From Hyperoplus lanceolatus (taxonomy: Eukaryota > Chordata > Actinopteri > Uranoscopiformes > Ammodytidae): 64,000 nucleotides of DNA. The notes below the pieces were generated by a model. The model did no database searches. It was not told where the DNA came from and saw nothing but the letters and a program-made list of their open reading frames with translations. The position numbers and the translations under genes are program-made. Shown here in pieces: positions 36,795-49,160 of the stretch (position 1 is its first letter; each line of letters opens with the position of its first letter). The DNA is taken from contig CM049402.1 of assembly GCA_026929865.2 (NCBI GenBank), positions 25,861,001-25,925,000 of the forward strand, read 5' to 3'.

Positions 36795-37174
36795 CGGATT
36801 GATTTTGTCAGTTTGGTTAACAGTCCCAGTGATGTTGGACTCAGCGCGTAGCGAGATCAACTGGCACATCGTGGGGACAGTAAAATACGGCCCTCTTACT
36901 GCAAGCTCCAGCACTTCTGCTCTCAATTCACTGGCCAGTGTTGTTGTTGTAAAGCAGCTGACCGGCGCGGCGCTAAATGTTTATGTCACACCTGACGTTG
37001 TTTACAAGCACCTCTTTCATTCCGGAACGCTGTGTAAAAGGAGCTACTGATGCGCCAGCAGGCCGGCGTTGCTTGGTTCTGTGTAAATAACACAGAAGCA
37101 AGCAAAGCCGGCATTTTGGAGTGATGTTGTTCCGTCAATATGCCGCAATCTCTGTGTAAAAGGGGCTAGTGACA

Positions 37175-38560
37175 ACAAGAAACACAGTCGGACATATCCT
37201 GTAACAGGGGCATACTGTACAGCCATTGTGCCTCATGTGTTCAAAAGAAGGGCTGCCATTTTACAGGAGGCTTTCTGCCACAGCTGTCCATACCTTTTTG
37301 AGAGCGACAAACTTCTGGCGAGGTGGCCATATATCTCACCTTCTTCAAAAGGTCTTCATGCATCTTGTCACACCTTTCCCATTATCCATTGTGAAGGAAG
37401 CACTGGCTGGCAGGTCGTCATTGATCTCTTCCAGAGCTGTGGTTATTGGGCCATTAAGATCTCAAACAGACAACCAGCATGTGGCAAAGATAGAGTACAA
37501 TAGTTTGCCAAAGGAAAGGACTTCCAAGTCCTTGGCCTCACTTGTCATCATTTGTATTTGCTGTACCTTCAGATGTGTGTAGCAACACCATGCTTTGCTG
37601 GATTACTTTTATTTGCCAAAGGTGGTAGAATTTGGATAAGTAGTATGTACATGCAGTAAAGTTACGGACACTGTTTGACTTTTAGCAGGTATCAAATATC
37701 ACACTGGCCATGCCCCTCTTCCTCCACTGCAGCAAATGCATTCAGAGAGTGAGCGATCAGGGAATCTTACCACCTCCAAAAGGTTGATATTTCCTGATTG
37801 ATTTGTTATGCTTGTATCTGTGGTATACATACACCATGTGTGTCCTTGAGTCTTCAGTTTAGGTGTCTTGCCCCAATGTAGGAGGGTAATGGGGGCCTTT
37901 TACACGTCTGTGCCCAGAGTCCTGTTGTCCACTAATTCAGCCATAGGCAGGTATAAAAGTGTCTGAACAGAAAATAAACAGCAGAGTGTGTTCAAGCAAA
38001 CAAACACATCTGGGTAGCTTGGCTCAAATATCACTGCGGACCAATGAGAGAACATTTGGAAAATAAATCAATAGAAATTGCCAACCCCAGTAGGGGTGAG
38101 TCGTGATAAGGTGGCTTTCTGCCCTATTAAGTATCTCCAGTCTGGTCTTCTTCCCATCACAAGCTCAAATAATCATCACCCAACTGTATGAAATCTAATC
38201 CAACACACAGCCAGTCTGGATGGGGAAACACAAAACCAAGTGTAGCTCTTCTCTCACAGGCATAGACGTTATCAGTGAATTGTATTCCAATCATCAAAAT
38301 AAATGGTACAACATGGACAACTCTAGTCATAGCTTTTCTTCAACTGTATTCTTACGTTGACATACTACACCAATACATTGACTAATCGTTCTTTATTGGA
38401 CAAAACAAAGTTGTGTTTCACTTCACGACTTTGCCTCTTGTTCAAGACTTTCCATCATTGTTGATGATGATGCCATTATGTAAGGAACATGATTGTGTGG
38501 GTGTTTGACTTATGTTATTGTGCTGCAGTGCACTGATGCCTTTCACATGTCTTAATAATA
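37175..38560. other. Non-coding, weak coding traces
   Basis: Overlapping frames at 37226-37582 (118 codons) and 37228-37503 (91 codons) lie on the same strand. The second contains PHVFKRRAAILQEAF, faintly like the KRRA.VL.A segment of the multicopy teleost family seen at 53.1 kb, but the rest does not match. No splice structure was found. Confidence 0.3.
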
Positions 38561-38705
38561 ATGATAATAATGGATTGGATTTATATAGCGCTTTGCTAGG
38601 CACTTCAGGTTCCATTCATTCACGCACAGTCATGCTGTTGGTGGTAAACTACGGTAGTAGCCACAGCTGCCCTGGGGCAGACTGCCGGAAGCGTGCAATC
38701 TTTGC
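38552..38705 (+). repeat. LINE-type 3' fragment
   Basis: After an (ATA/ATG)n tract, GGATTGGATTTATATAGCGC and CCATTCATTCACGCACAGTC, then GTGGTAAACTACGGTAGTAG and CACAGCTGCCCTGGGGCAGA, match a fish LINE/SINE 3' region by motif order. It is truncated and non-coding. Confidence 0.6.
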
Positions 38706-39031
38706 TTTACCATCATAGTGGTGAAACGTGAGAAAGAAAGCAGTCAAAGCAGCAATGGTTTGGCCCTTCAGAAACATAAATCAAGAAATAGAGAAATATA
38801 CAGCGAATAACAGTTGTCAGGCTATTTAATGTGTTTACATTGTTATCATGCACTGATTTAACCTTTTTTGTGAAATAGATAGTGAAGATTATATCACCAC
38901 ATTCTTATTCCTCTGTACATGTATAATGTCCTTGTTATTGAGGCAATCATTTCCACTAGAAATACAATAGATCAGGGGTGGCCACTAGGTCGATCGCGAT
39001 CGGTAGTGTGGGTCGATCGCGTGGCATACTT

Positions 39032-39094
39032 AAAAAAAATAAAAATAAATAAATAAATAAATAAACTTTATTTTTTATTTTTTTTTTTTTTTTA
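39032..39094. repeat. (AAAT)n and poly-T tract
   Basis: Low-complexity sequence just inside the left end of the hAT. Confidence 0.85.
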
Positions 39095-39152
39095 CTATGA
39101 AAGAGTGAATGAGCCGTGCGAGGAAGTTCGGTGGAGGGAGAGAGGACACCAA

Positions 39153-39741
39153 GGCTGTGTCTTGATTCAGGGGTTGCGGTCTACGAAGGCTGCATTTGAA
39201 GACCGATTGCGTCATAGTGGCGCGCAAAGGCTGTCCCGTTTGCAAGGCTCCTTGCAAGGCTCCTCATATGCGGCCGAGAAATGCAGTCTTCGTTTCACGG
39301 TTTTGAAGGCTGCATCAGATGTATCCTTCGTGGCCCAACATATCCCATGATTCATTGCGTTTTTTTCAGAGATTGCATACAATAAAATAAAAAATAACAA
39401 AACAGCAACGTGTTGCTCCATCTTCTTAACTTTTATCTTCCTTTCTTTTTTTCTTGTACTTTTTTTTCTTTTCGTCTGGTGGGCAACTTCTTTTTCTTTT
39501 TTCCTCTGTTGGCAGCCAACAGGGTTGCTAGGCAGCACAGGAGCGGCGAGTCGTCACGCAAGGTAACGGCTTGTTACGTGAACCGGAAATGCTCGTAAAC
39601 GGAGACCTGCGGAGACCATCTCGTTTAACAAGGCTTGTTGGCCTTAAAACCGGCCATAAAATCGGCCTTCATAGGATCGGCCTTCATAGACCGCGAGACT
39701 GCGTCCTACGTAGGCTGCAACCCCTGAATCAAGACACAGCC
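39153..39741. mobile_element. Harbinger-like MITE
   Basis: GGCTGTGTCTTGATTCAGGG and its exact reverse complement bound 589 bp, with inverted repeats near 25 bp. The flanks are CAA and CAC, possibly a 3-bp duplication with one change. The interior repeats words such as GAAGGCTGCA and TCGGCCTTCATAG. No protein is encoded. Confidence 0.8.
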
Positions 39742-39889
39742 CACTTTCTAATTTGACATAGAGTACATATCAGTTTGTTAGCCAGTGAGCTAACCAAAGC
39801 TAATCCAAGTCAAGGAAGTGGAGAGGCTTCTGCACTGTGCCAGAGAGAGGAAGACTGTTCAGACAAACAGACCACCACATATTCTAGTG

Positions 39890-40602
39890 CAGGGGTGTCC
39901 AAACTGCGGGCCCGCTTTTTATTGGCCCGTGGCACATTTTAAAAATATAATGTAATATGGCCCTTTTAATTTTCAAATAATTGAAATGCACTCATTATAT
40001 TACAGAGAAATATGTCCCATAAAAGAAAAAGAGCAACAAGCCCATCCCAGTGGACCCTGCATAGTATTTTATTTTAAATTAATATTATTATGGAAAATCC
40101 ATGTGTCTTTCTCCAATAGCTTCTAATTCATCTGACACAGTGTCTCAATTTTTTTTGTCATGCAACATTCTTAATTTCTCTATCAAAGTGCACCAGATTC
40201 ATGCATTTCACTTTAAAAACTTAAAAAAATCTCCCGGGGGGGCATACCACCGGACCCCCCTTGGGCGGGATCTCGGCTGGCTACTATTTTCACCCAGCTG
40301 GACACTGGACGCAATAGCAGAAAACACTGGGTGTATCAATGGTATTTAACAAGAGGGGGAATGTATCTGTTTTATGTGCAAGGAAAGTGTTGCCGTGAAG
40401 AAGGACTTTCACTTTTATTTAAGAAGTATTTTATTTATTGGAGACTTTGGTTGTATGCAGCAGTTTCTTCTTTTCTATACTGGAAAATACCTTTAGGCTG
40501 CAATTCTGCATGTTCCTCTTAACTGAGAACCGTACCGTACAGAACAGAACCGTGACTTAAAAACCGAGGTACGTACCGAACCGTGACTTTTGACCCCTAA
40601 TA
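39890..40602. mobile_element. Composite of hAT fragments
   Basis: It starts CAGGGGTGTCCAAACTGCGG, a Charlie-like hAT terminus. Bases near 40000-40265 are a reverse copy of the 17345-17640 region, including the GC-palindrome module. From about 40520 the ACCGTACCGTACAG...CCGAACCGTGACTTTT sequence looks like the right end of another hAT (ACCCCTA). The three parts cannot be one simple element. Confidence 0.5.
40188..40265 (-). repeat. Dispersed GC-palindrome module, copy 4
   Basis: Inverted relative to the other three: GCACCAGATTCATGCATTTC precedes CTCCCGGGGGGGCATACCAC and GGACCCCCC. Confidence 0.8.
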
Positions 40603-41231
40603 GTAGGTGGTAGGCAGGGGTGTAAAGTAGCGAATTACATTTACTCGCGTTCCTGTAATTGAGTAGTTTTTTCGTGTACTTGTAATTTTTTAAGTGATTT
40701 TTAAAACCTATACTTTTACTTTTACTTTGAGTATGTTTATTTTGAAGTATTGTACTTCGCTACATGTTATATCACCTGCGTTACTGAGTAAAAAAATAGA
40801 TAGGGAAAGGAGATAAAAGAAAAGAAATACCGCGGGGGGCTTTTATTTTTACGGCACAATACTGGAAACTAACACAGAGAATGATCGACAGTATCATTGC
40901 GACTAAATGATAACAACAAACATTGCTTCCATCTATCATTAAAACTAAATAATCCTAGTTAAACTGTCACTGTACCGCACGTGAAGACGTGAAGGCTTTT
41001 AAATGCAGCAAACCTTTCATCCAGCCGTGTGATCGGCCCCTCCCTCACCTAGCTTTCAGCTTAACAGTGCAGAGTAGGATGGAGACGGTGCGTGTTGCCG
41101 GGAGCTTTGAAAAACTTCCAGAAGACGGCAGAAAGTCAGCCTTTGCTCGAGGAGAAAGGTAAAAGTAATAGACTAAAACAATGTGCAAGATTATGCGCGG
41201 ACACGCGAGACAGATGACATGCGCGACCGTG

Positions 41232-41252
41232 TGAGAGAGAGAGAGAGAGAGA
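41232..41252. repeat. (GA)n microsatellite
   Basis: Directly visible. Confidence 0.9.
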
Positions 41253-41498
41253 AAAAAAGGCATATGCGACCCAGCCACACCTCAAAACATCACGACCAAT
41301 TAGTTTAGTCACTTTAAGTCGAATCAAAGTGGTCTATGACCAAGCAATAAAGGAATAAAAAACACAGGAAGTTTAAAGCTCCTTGACTCTTGCCACCAAA
41401 ACAGTCATCAATTAAGAACACTGTAGCCTACAATGCAACTTGCTTATCCAGCCAGCTCCATGAGATGTAGCCTACAGTTTATTTTGATTTTGACACTT

Positions 41499-41551
41499 AT
41501 TTAATTTAATTTAATTTAATTTAATTTAATTTAATTTAATTTAATTTAATA
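41499..41551. repeat. (TTTAA)n pentanucleotide repeat
   Basis: About ten uninterrupted units, in phase. Confidence 0.95.
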
Positions 41552-41597
41552 TAGGCTATTTGCATTTTCCTTGTTTTCAGTTCAATTAGGATATGTT

Positions 41598-41824
41598 TAG
41601 TCTGGCTTGACCACTCCCGCCAGCGTCTATTAAGCTCTGGCGTCGGCAAACAACGCTACGCCTCCATTGGCTGCTTCCCGGGGTTAGCCCCGCCGTAGAT
41701 GATTGTGATTGGTTTAATTAAATAAAAACAGGCCAGCCCAGTTTCCCCCCCGAATAGACGGCTCTAAACGGAGTGCTTCCAGACCATACTACTTGCTGTA
41801 GTTTGGTCTGGCTTTGCGAGACTA
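41598..41824. mobile_element. Mutator-like MITE with 9-bp duplication
   Basis: It begins TAGTCTGGCTTGACCACTCC and ends GGCTTTGCGAGACTA; the flanks are exact 9-bp repeats GGATATGTT (41589-41597 and 41825-41833). The middle holds CTTCCCGGGGTTAGCCCCGC. The same element, enlarged, is at 57764-58933 and a broken copy is at about 52366-52572. Confidence 0.88.
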
Positions 41825-42519
41825 GGATATGTTTAAAGTCAAAAGTCATGGTTTCAAATGTTAAATAAGTGCATGTTGCAGTTCTTAAATCAATGAATAA
41901 TTGTCTAATAATTGTGATTACACAATGTCAATCAAAATAATCATGGTTATGATTTTTGTCAAAATCGAGCAGCCTAACCGTGCAATGTCCATGGTTTGGA
42001 TCAATTATACACTATTATATTATTAGAACTGCAGCTGCAGTCTGTTTAGGTCTGTAGACCGGTTACATTCCCATTCCCCCATTAACAGACTATTTGCTCC
42101 ATATTTGCTTATCTAAAGTATAATGACACAGTATACATCCATACATGTGTGGTGACATGATTTGTTTAATTTGTGCACTTTAATTTGTAAAAGTGTTGCA
42201 TTAATTAAACAAAACTAGTTTGTCTATATATATAATGCCCTACACTGAAGAGACCCCTGCCCCCTCCCGCTGTTAAAAAGTAACTAGTAACTTGTACTTT
42301 AAGTACATTTTAAATCAGCTACTTTTTTACTTTTACTTCAGTAGATTTTTAGACCTGTACTTTTACTTTTACTTTAGTAAAATCTCATCCAAGTAATCAT
42401 ACTTTTACTTGAGTAGAATATTTTTGTACTCTTTCCACCCCTGGTGGTAGGTCACTTTGACTTGGTCATTTTAAAAGTAGCTCACAAGCTGAAAAACAGT
42501 GGCCACCCCTGCAATAGAT

Positions 42520-45455
42520 GTATCGTTTTTAAATAATGGAATCTAGAGAGCCTTTAAAAAGCAGCAGAACACCTTGTGTAACGTCAATAGAAAAAAAAGT
42601 GTACATTGGGGCACTGTGGTCATCTTCCTCCATACACATAGGGAACATTGTTTTCAGAATTAGCACCGGATGCTAGCATTAGACATGAATTACATGCATC
42701 ACAGCAACAGCACGCTGAAGCAGCACGTACAACAGCAAACCTCTTTTGCCCGATAACATTTTTGACCGTTTCAACCAGCTGCTCCGCCACTGTGACACAG
42801 TTAGTAATTTTTTAACTGTTAGCAACGCACAGGAGTTACACAGCTAGAGCTAACAGGTAAGGCTTCTTCTACTGAAGGCAGTGAAGCTCTCTTGGAGCGG
42901 AGCACTCTGCTGCAGTGCCTTGTGTGGTGCGATGGTGTAACCTCCCGAGACATAAACTTTTTTTTCTCTGCGGTATAAATGGTATGGCCAAATCTCTCCC
43001 TGTTGACACATTTCTTCACTGTCTACTTTTGACATTTACTGCAGAAAAAAAAAAGTTGATGTCGCGGGAGGCAGCTGTCTCTCTGGTGTCATGTCATGGT
43101 TATGCATACCCCTTCATATAAAGTGTTACCAGAATATGTTATACATAATTCCAAGAATGCTGGCCTAGTGAACTCTGATAGCTCTGGTAGGTCTGTCTAG
43201 CTTTTTCTTGGCTAAAGAAAGATGAACACATAATGGTTGAAACAGAACGCTAAAATCTAATCCTCACTTCATGTCTGCCAACACTTTTATGTATATGATT
43301 GATGAAGTACATGTGAATATTTAAAACAGCCCTATTATTATTATATTATTTTTATTATATTCATACTTAATATCCTTTTAATCTCAACACAATTCAAAAA
43401 GAGTCAATCATCGTCAAGAGCAAAAAACTTCCAATGAATAATATGCAAATCCAACTAACCATCCTACCAGATTGTTTTTCTGTGGCACGTACCACTGTGA
43501 CGTAATCATTTATGTTCATGGATGTGAGGAGGATATTGATATGCCTGGCCTTGTCCTGGCTTTATTGCCAATGTAGATGAGGAATAGGCTTTCAGTGGAG
43601 AGGTCCTATCTCTACAGTGAAGAGACCTGGCAGGCGTTAGTATGAGGGACCAGCACATGTCACATTATTGTGAATTCCATCATTGCTGTGCCCAAGGCAG
43701 ACAGGGTGAGCTAACAGAGAACTTCTTGTGACCAACGATTTACCAACAATCTTGCAGTCTGCATCTATTACGGATATTTCACTTTCTCATAAAAAAGTTT
43801 AAAGGTGGAGTAAGCAATGCTGGAGAATGCTTTTTGTCAAAATGCGTTAATATCTCCTCATGATCCACTACCTGTACATTTGTGTCCCAAACTTGTTTGT
43901 ATAACCATGTTTGTGTTTACAATACATGTTGCTTCAGTAACATTGCCTTGACTCAGGCCCATTAGCCACATTTATTGATCACAAGAAATGTTATGCAAGA
44001 TCACGTTCCAAGTACATGATTTAATTAAGTACATCATATCTACACATAGGATTGTGTTGCCGTGTAATAGAAGTTGCACTCATGATGTAAACCATATATT
44101 TGTGTATGAGTCGTGAATTATTCAATGTATTTCTCACAGTCTTTACTACAGACTGAAGTGTACACATTTCAGCTTGGATTTTTAAAGGAAGCACATGTGT
44201 CAACATCCTTGATCTGCATGACCTTTAGCTGACTCATCCCTGCTGCATACTGGCCAACACCCACAGCTCCCTTCATATCTCTTAGTCATGTGTGGTTTCT
44301 GGCTGCATTTATGCTGATAAACCTACTTGTGTTATCACTTTTTTAGGCACATGGATTTGACCGTTTTAGGTTTGCTTATAAGAAAAGATCAACTGAGTTT
44401 GACATTTGTTTTCCAAAGTGTTTAGAAAACCATTGCAAAATATGGTATAGCTCATTTTAAAAACAAATATGTTATGTATTTAATGTATTTATTTATTTAT
44501 TTGTTGATACCTAAATTCATGCAAAGCTGTTGAGGAGAATACTTATTTATAGATTTAAATATTATGTTTAGTGCACTACAATATGTCTATGGTGTTATTT
44601 ACTAGATAACACAAGAACCAATTTGTATGTACCTTGACTGTCACACACATCCAGACAATGTGAGAAAAGGTAAGAGAGAGGAATGTATCATGATTCGATT
44701 CTTGCCACATTCACCTGAGATGATCTGTTACAAATTCCCCTCTGTGATTCGCAAATTAGTTTACTTCAAGAGTAGGTTCACTGCTCTAAAGGCAAAATCC
44801 AAGGTGAACAGCAGTCACATCATCAGAGTCGCCAACATGTAAGTGTGGCGGTCCTACACAGATCTTGATTAAGTGAGTCAATTGGCCCAAGGAGGACACT
44901 TTTCTCCCATTGACCCAGCTGATGTGCCCTCAGCAATAATCTCAGAAAGCGATTGATAGGAAGCGCTCCTTTCATCCAGCAAATGCACTGATCTCTTTCT
45001 CTCTGACATCCTCATCTCCCATGCTTCAGGAGAATCGCCAGATGATTTTAAACGAGGGCCAGCTGACACCCATCCGTTGAAGTGCGGGTGAACCGAAACA
45101 CAAGGTGTCATTCTGTGGGAGCTATCAAGTCGTGAGCCCAAAGATAGGAAATCGAGTTAAGTTTCAAAACTCTGTAAATGAGGCATGCATGTGCACATGT
45201 GACATAGGATGCTTTAACACCTATAGCATGGCAGAATCGGTGTGATTCAGGGTTGAAGTTGCAACATTGTTTGGTTTTAATTTGGTTCGCCTTTTTTTCA
45301 CACTGCACTTTTTTGTCAAGAGGACCTAACACTGTCAACGTATTGAAATATACAGTATGCAGAATAATACAGTTCAATACCCCCCTATTTCGCATTGTTC
45401 CTCTCTCTGGACAAACATGCTAGCTAGTAGGGATATTCCCAAAGTGACTAGTTGC
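42520..45455. other. Unique segment with a MITE end
   Basis: No gene is recognised. TTTAAAGGTGGAGTAAGC at 43798-43815 resembles the left end of the TTAA-flanked MITE at 54811, without a right end. Bases 44850-45120 look like a conserved non-coding block. Confidence 0.45.
44850..45125. promoter_or_regulatory. Candidate conserved non-coding element
   Basis: Repeat-free, balanced composition with words such as GATTAAGTGAGTCAATTG, CAGCTGATGTG and GATTTTAAACG. No coding frame holds across it convincingly. Conservation is untested. Confidence 0.3.
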
Positions 45456-45456
45456 T

Positions 45457-45802
<346 letters not shown>

Positions 45803-46796
45803 AAGCAAAAGTGTCCATGCATTGACAACTTTTCATTTTAAGGCTACATAATTAAAGAAACACTGTGGGCTCCTGAGCTAACAGGAAAATGCCTACGATT
45901 AGAGCAGTAACGAACTGAAAAAAAGAAAAGCATTACAGTGCATGTATTCCAGGCTGCTAAGGAGGTGGACAAAATAACAGGGAAAACATCAACCTATACA
46001 CGAACAAACCTTAAACCCAAGACAAGAATATACTAACTGAAACATTCTGAAAAAAAAACAGAACTACATCCAATGCCAGCATTTTTCAAATTAAACAATG
46101 TAGGGTAAGATAGAGTGGAGGAATGCTGCTGAGGCAAACATTTAATAAAATGTGGTGTACGCCTCATCTATTAAATCCACCCAAACTGTTTGTACCCTCA
46201 TGCATATTAAGTTGCTTACCAACAAGCAGCCCGCTAATGAATCTCACTAGTCAACTGGTCATCATTCTCCTCACACACAAAGATACATTGGCTCATAATT
46301 CCCGCACTGCTTTTGAGGGTGCTGTCAAATTGACAAACCGTTTTCTTATGCCATTAAGCATATTTATTCATTCATTTGACATTTACTGTTCATAAACCAG
46401 ATGGTCTGAGTCTTGGTTACAAGTTTCTAACACCCCAAGGATTTGCTGCATTGATTAAACCAATATGTTTTGCCGAGCTTGAAGGCGAGCACCTTTGCGA
46501 TCAATAATAAATGAACACCATTACGGCAGTGGTATTAAGAGCTAAATCACTCTTTAATAAGCGTACATGCATGTGTATGTACTTGTGTTTAATTCCTAGC
46601 ATTTACTTAAATGTGCATAAAGTCTCAGATGGTCCAAGTTTACAGCATCCGGAGCATTTCACATAGTCACTGAAAAGTAACTTTCAAAATGTTCGAAAGA
46701 TGTCTCCAAACTTCCTGTATTGTTCAGGAAGGTTAAATGGAAAAATGTCAAGATGAGCTTAAGCTCAGCAGTCTCTTCTCTTCCGGGACCAACAAG
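45803..46796. other. Unique segment
   Basis: No gene is recognised. The part at 46090-46420 is repeat-free with TTAATAAAATG, CTCATGCATATTAAG and TAATGAATC cores and resembles conserved non-coding DNA. Confidence 0.4.
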
Positions 46797-48264
46797 GGCC
46801 GCGTTTCCCAGATTCGTTAAGAGCCTCTTTGGGCTAAGTATTTCTTTGGAGCGCTCTTAAGAACGCTGTGAAAGAAGAATGCTTTTCCCAGATTCGTTCT
46901 TAGCGAAAGTAGCTCTTTCACTAAGATGGAACTGTAAGACGGAGCTGACCCACTCTTTCAACCTTCTTAGCGACCAAATCGTCAGTGATCATGCCGCGTC
47001 AGGGACATTTATTTCCTTCACTTTTCGAAATGCTCAATGCGGACCACTGGCGCAAGAAACATAGACTAAGGGTGTATTCACACTGGGGAAAGTCCGCTAG
47101 TGCACTTGCTTTGGTCCAGACCAAATAGAGTTCAGATTTTTTTTTGTTCGGTGTGGTCCGCTTTCAAATAGCCCCTTTTGCAAGTGAACCAGCATTAGGA
47201 AGCAAAACCACACGTGATCTGAGGTCATTCATTCATTGGACAGACATTCTGGGGTCGAGAGAAGCAGGAAGTACGAAGTAAAACCTGCGAAATATATAAT
47301 TGATATAATATGGGGTTAAAAATAATAAAAAGATCTACATCTAACCTATAAATAAAGAAGAAAAACATCAAATTATTGTTGTTTCATATGGTTATAATAT
47401 GTAGCCCTATGACAATGCCACGTTATGTGGCTTGTAGCCTACGATGTGAAACATAATTTTTACTGTATTTTTGCTGCTGGACGCGCAGCTCGCGAGAAGA
47501 ATAGGCTCAAACTGACACTCAGCTGATTAAGCTGTGTATCAGCTGGGTGTCTGTTCGGCGCAGCTCAGCTCCAAACTGACACGGGGATTGTAGCCTATTA
47601 GCGTACATGAGAAGCAAAATAAAAACACACACTTCTTGCGCAGCGTGAACCTGTTGGCACTGTGCGAGAGACGCTCCCCTCTCCTTTATCTGATAGCTGA
47701 ACACATCAGTATTTTTACGCGTCATGTCTATCAAATGTAATATATTGTTCTTTGCTCCCGGTCAAACCACAACTTATCGTCCTAACAATGGCGACAACAA
47801 CACTTTCCTATAATGTGAAGCTGACGGCGATGTATTAAAAAAGAAAAGAAAGAAAAGGCACAGTGCCTCCTGCATTTGGGTCGGATCGAGTCCGGAAAAA
47901 TTCACACCACAAACGAACTGCAGCAGTGTGCGTATGGAAGCGCACCGAGACCACCTCTTCAGCTGGGTCTCGGACCGCTTGTTTGAATACACTCTAATAG
48001 TACAGAAAAAAATGTTTTAATGAATTAGACGTTTACGTTTTCCACACACATATGAGTTTATAGTACACATACAAAAAAAACATCAACAACCCTGTGGCAT
48101 TTCACAAATATCAAAGAAACATATTTAATTGACCTGAGCTGAACCTCATTCAGAGCGGCTCCACCTGCTAAAGGCGTTGCCAAAGTCTGCGCGTGTGAGA
48201 AACCATGGCTGCAATATAACACCTTCTCGCTGCGAACCAACAGCCTCGCCGTGCGCGAAGCCAG

Positions 48265-48495
48265 ATGGTTTACATAAATGCATACGTGCGTCGGCACTTC
48301 TCCCCACTGGACTTGCTATCAGACCGGGCCCTCCAGGCAAAGTACCGGCTGCCCCGTGCGGAGATCCAACGGCTGATCACTCTGGTGTCTCCACACATCC
48401 GGAGCAACCCGCTGCAATTTTGCCTTCAGCCCGGTCCAACAACCCGCAGCCCCTACCTCTTCACCACCAGGCAGTCACCAAGCACTAAACCATAA
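48265..48495 (+). pseudogene. Harbinger transposase, N-terminal fragment
   Basis: A frame of 76 codons contains RRHFSPLDLLSDRALQAKYR and LPRAEIQRLITLVSPHIRSN, the N-terminal helical region of Harbinger (HARBI1-like) transposases that precedes the DDE domain. The catalytic domain is absent: after about residue 65 the frame enters unrelated sequence and stops. The usual protein is near 350 residues. It lies head-to-head with nothing but convergently faces the Myb-like gene. The deletion makes this copy unable to move on its own. Confidence 0.75.
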
Positions 48496-48801
48496 ACCCA
48501 CAACCACCACACATCACCCATATCAACTCTCTGGCCTGAAGGCTGAAATAAATAAACAGAACCAGCAGATGTAGGCTACATGTAACGTCCTGCACACTAT
48601 GATTATTGCTGCAGTGTCCGGGTGCTTTACCTGAAAGTCTGGCACTGGAATGCTGTTGAAAGGGCGCACAATACGCACACGTCATTAACCTACACTTAGA
48701 TACATTACAAATTGCCTGTGACTTTTTGTTGCTAGGTTTGACACCCTCATTTCAATGCAAAATGATCCACACAATACATGGTTGAAAAGAAACCAAAATA
48801 G

Positions 48802-48807
48802 TTTATT
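48802..48807 (-). terminator. Polyadenylation signal for the Myb-like gene
   Basis: AATAAA on the minus strand, about 20 bases after the stop codon of the frame ending at 48828. Confidence 0.55.
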
Positions 48808-48827
48808 GAAACCATACGGGGGAGGGG

Positions 48828-49160
48828 TTACTCCGCGCTGTCTTTACTGGGCGTCTGCATCACCTGCAACGAAGGGAGATTGATTAGTGGAACCTTCGCA
48901 CTCTTCCTTTTTGTTTGGTTCTGGAACTCCTGACACTTCTTCCTCGCAGCACGCCAGTCACGCAGGCCACATGGGCTGGAGGGGGACATCTTTTCGGCTA
49001 TGGCCTGCCTAACACGGTTCTTCACCGTGATGTTCTTTTTGCCCCTTGTTCCCCCGAATAAAACTCCCCGGTGCTGCCAGACCTCGTCCACTAAAACGCC
49101 CATCTCCTCCGGGGTAAACAACGGTGCCCGCTTGTTTCTTTTGCTGCTGCTTTCTTCCAT
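48828..49160 (-). CDS. Myb/SANT-like DNA-binding protein of Harbinger
   Basis: An open frame of 110 codons starting MEESSSKRNKR. Residues about 12-80 (LFTPEEMGVLVDEVWQHRGV... through WRAARKKCQEFQNQTKRK) fit the Myb/SANT-like domain of the second Harbinger protein, which helps recruit the transposase to the ends and to the nucleus; a basic KRNKR stretch precedes it. I place the start at 49160 because the 48 codons upstream, though open, are cysteine- and valine-rich and unlike the family. It may be truncated at its C-terminus. The frame is intact, but its partner transposase here is not. Confidence 0.72.
   Translation of the reverse strand: MEESSSKRNKRAPLFTPEEMGVLVDEVWQHRGVLFGGTRGKKNITVKNRVRQAIAEKMSPSSPCGLRDWRAARKKCQEFQNQTKRKSAKVPLINLPSLQVMQTPSKDSAE

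Larger units (their letters stand above)
32953..37174. mobile_element. 4.2-kb TIR-bounded unit (TGTCACTAGCCCC ends)
   Basis: TGTCACTAGCCCCTTTTACA at 32953 is matched by its reverse complement ending at 37174. A degenerate extra copy of the end motif (CTGTGTAAAAGGAGCTACTG) lies near 37029. A Mutator-like element (33150-34725) sits inside. No transposase is recognised and no clean target duplication is visible, so the superfamily is open. Confidence 0.7.
40615..42443. mobile_element. hAT nested in hAT, duplication GTGGTAGG
   Basis: CAGGGGTGTAAAG at the left and CTTTCCACCCCTG at the right, with an exact 8-bp duplication GTGGTAGG (40607-40614 and 42444-42451). Both ends are rich in ACTTTTACTTTTACT-like repeats, probably transposase binding sites. 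It contains a (TTTAA)n tract and a Mutator-like MITE. No transposase frame is present. Confidence 0.95.
38973..42511. mobile_element. hAT element with CAATAGAT duplication
   Basis: CAGGGGTGGCCAC at the left and GTGGCCACCCCTG at the right form a perfect 13-bp inverted repeat. The flanking 8-bp duplication CAATAGAT is exact (38965-38972 and 42512-42519). GGTCGATCGCGATCGG follows the left end. Much of its 3.5 kb consists of later insertions: a Harbinger-like MITE, a hAT-derived composite and a complete hAT. No own transposase is recognised. Confidence 0.95.

Noticed and set aside
37226..37582. Second member of the family seen at 53 kb
   Set aside because: Only a short KRRA-type stretch is similar; neighbouring residues do not follow the family pattern.
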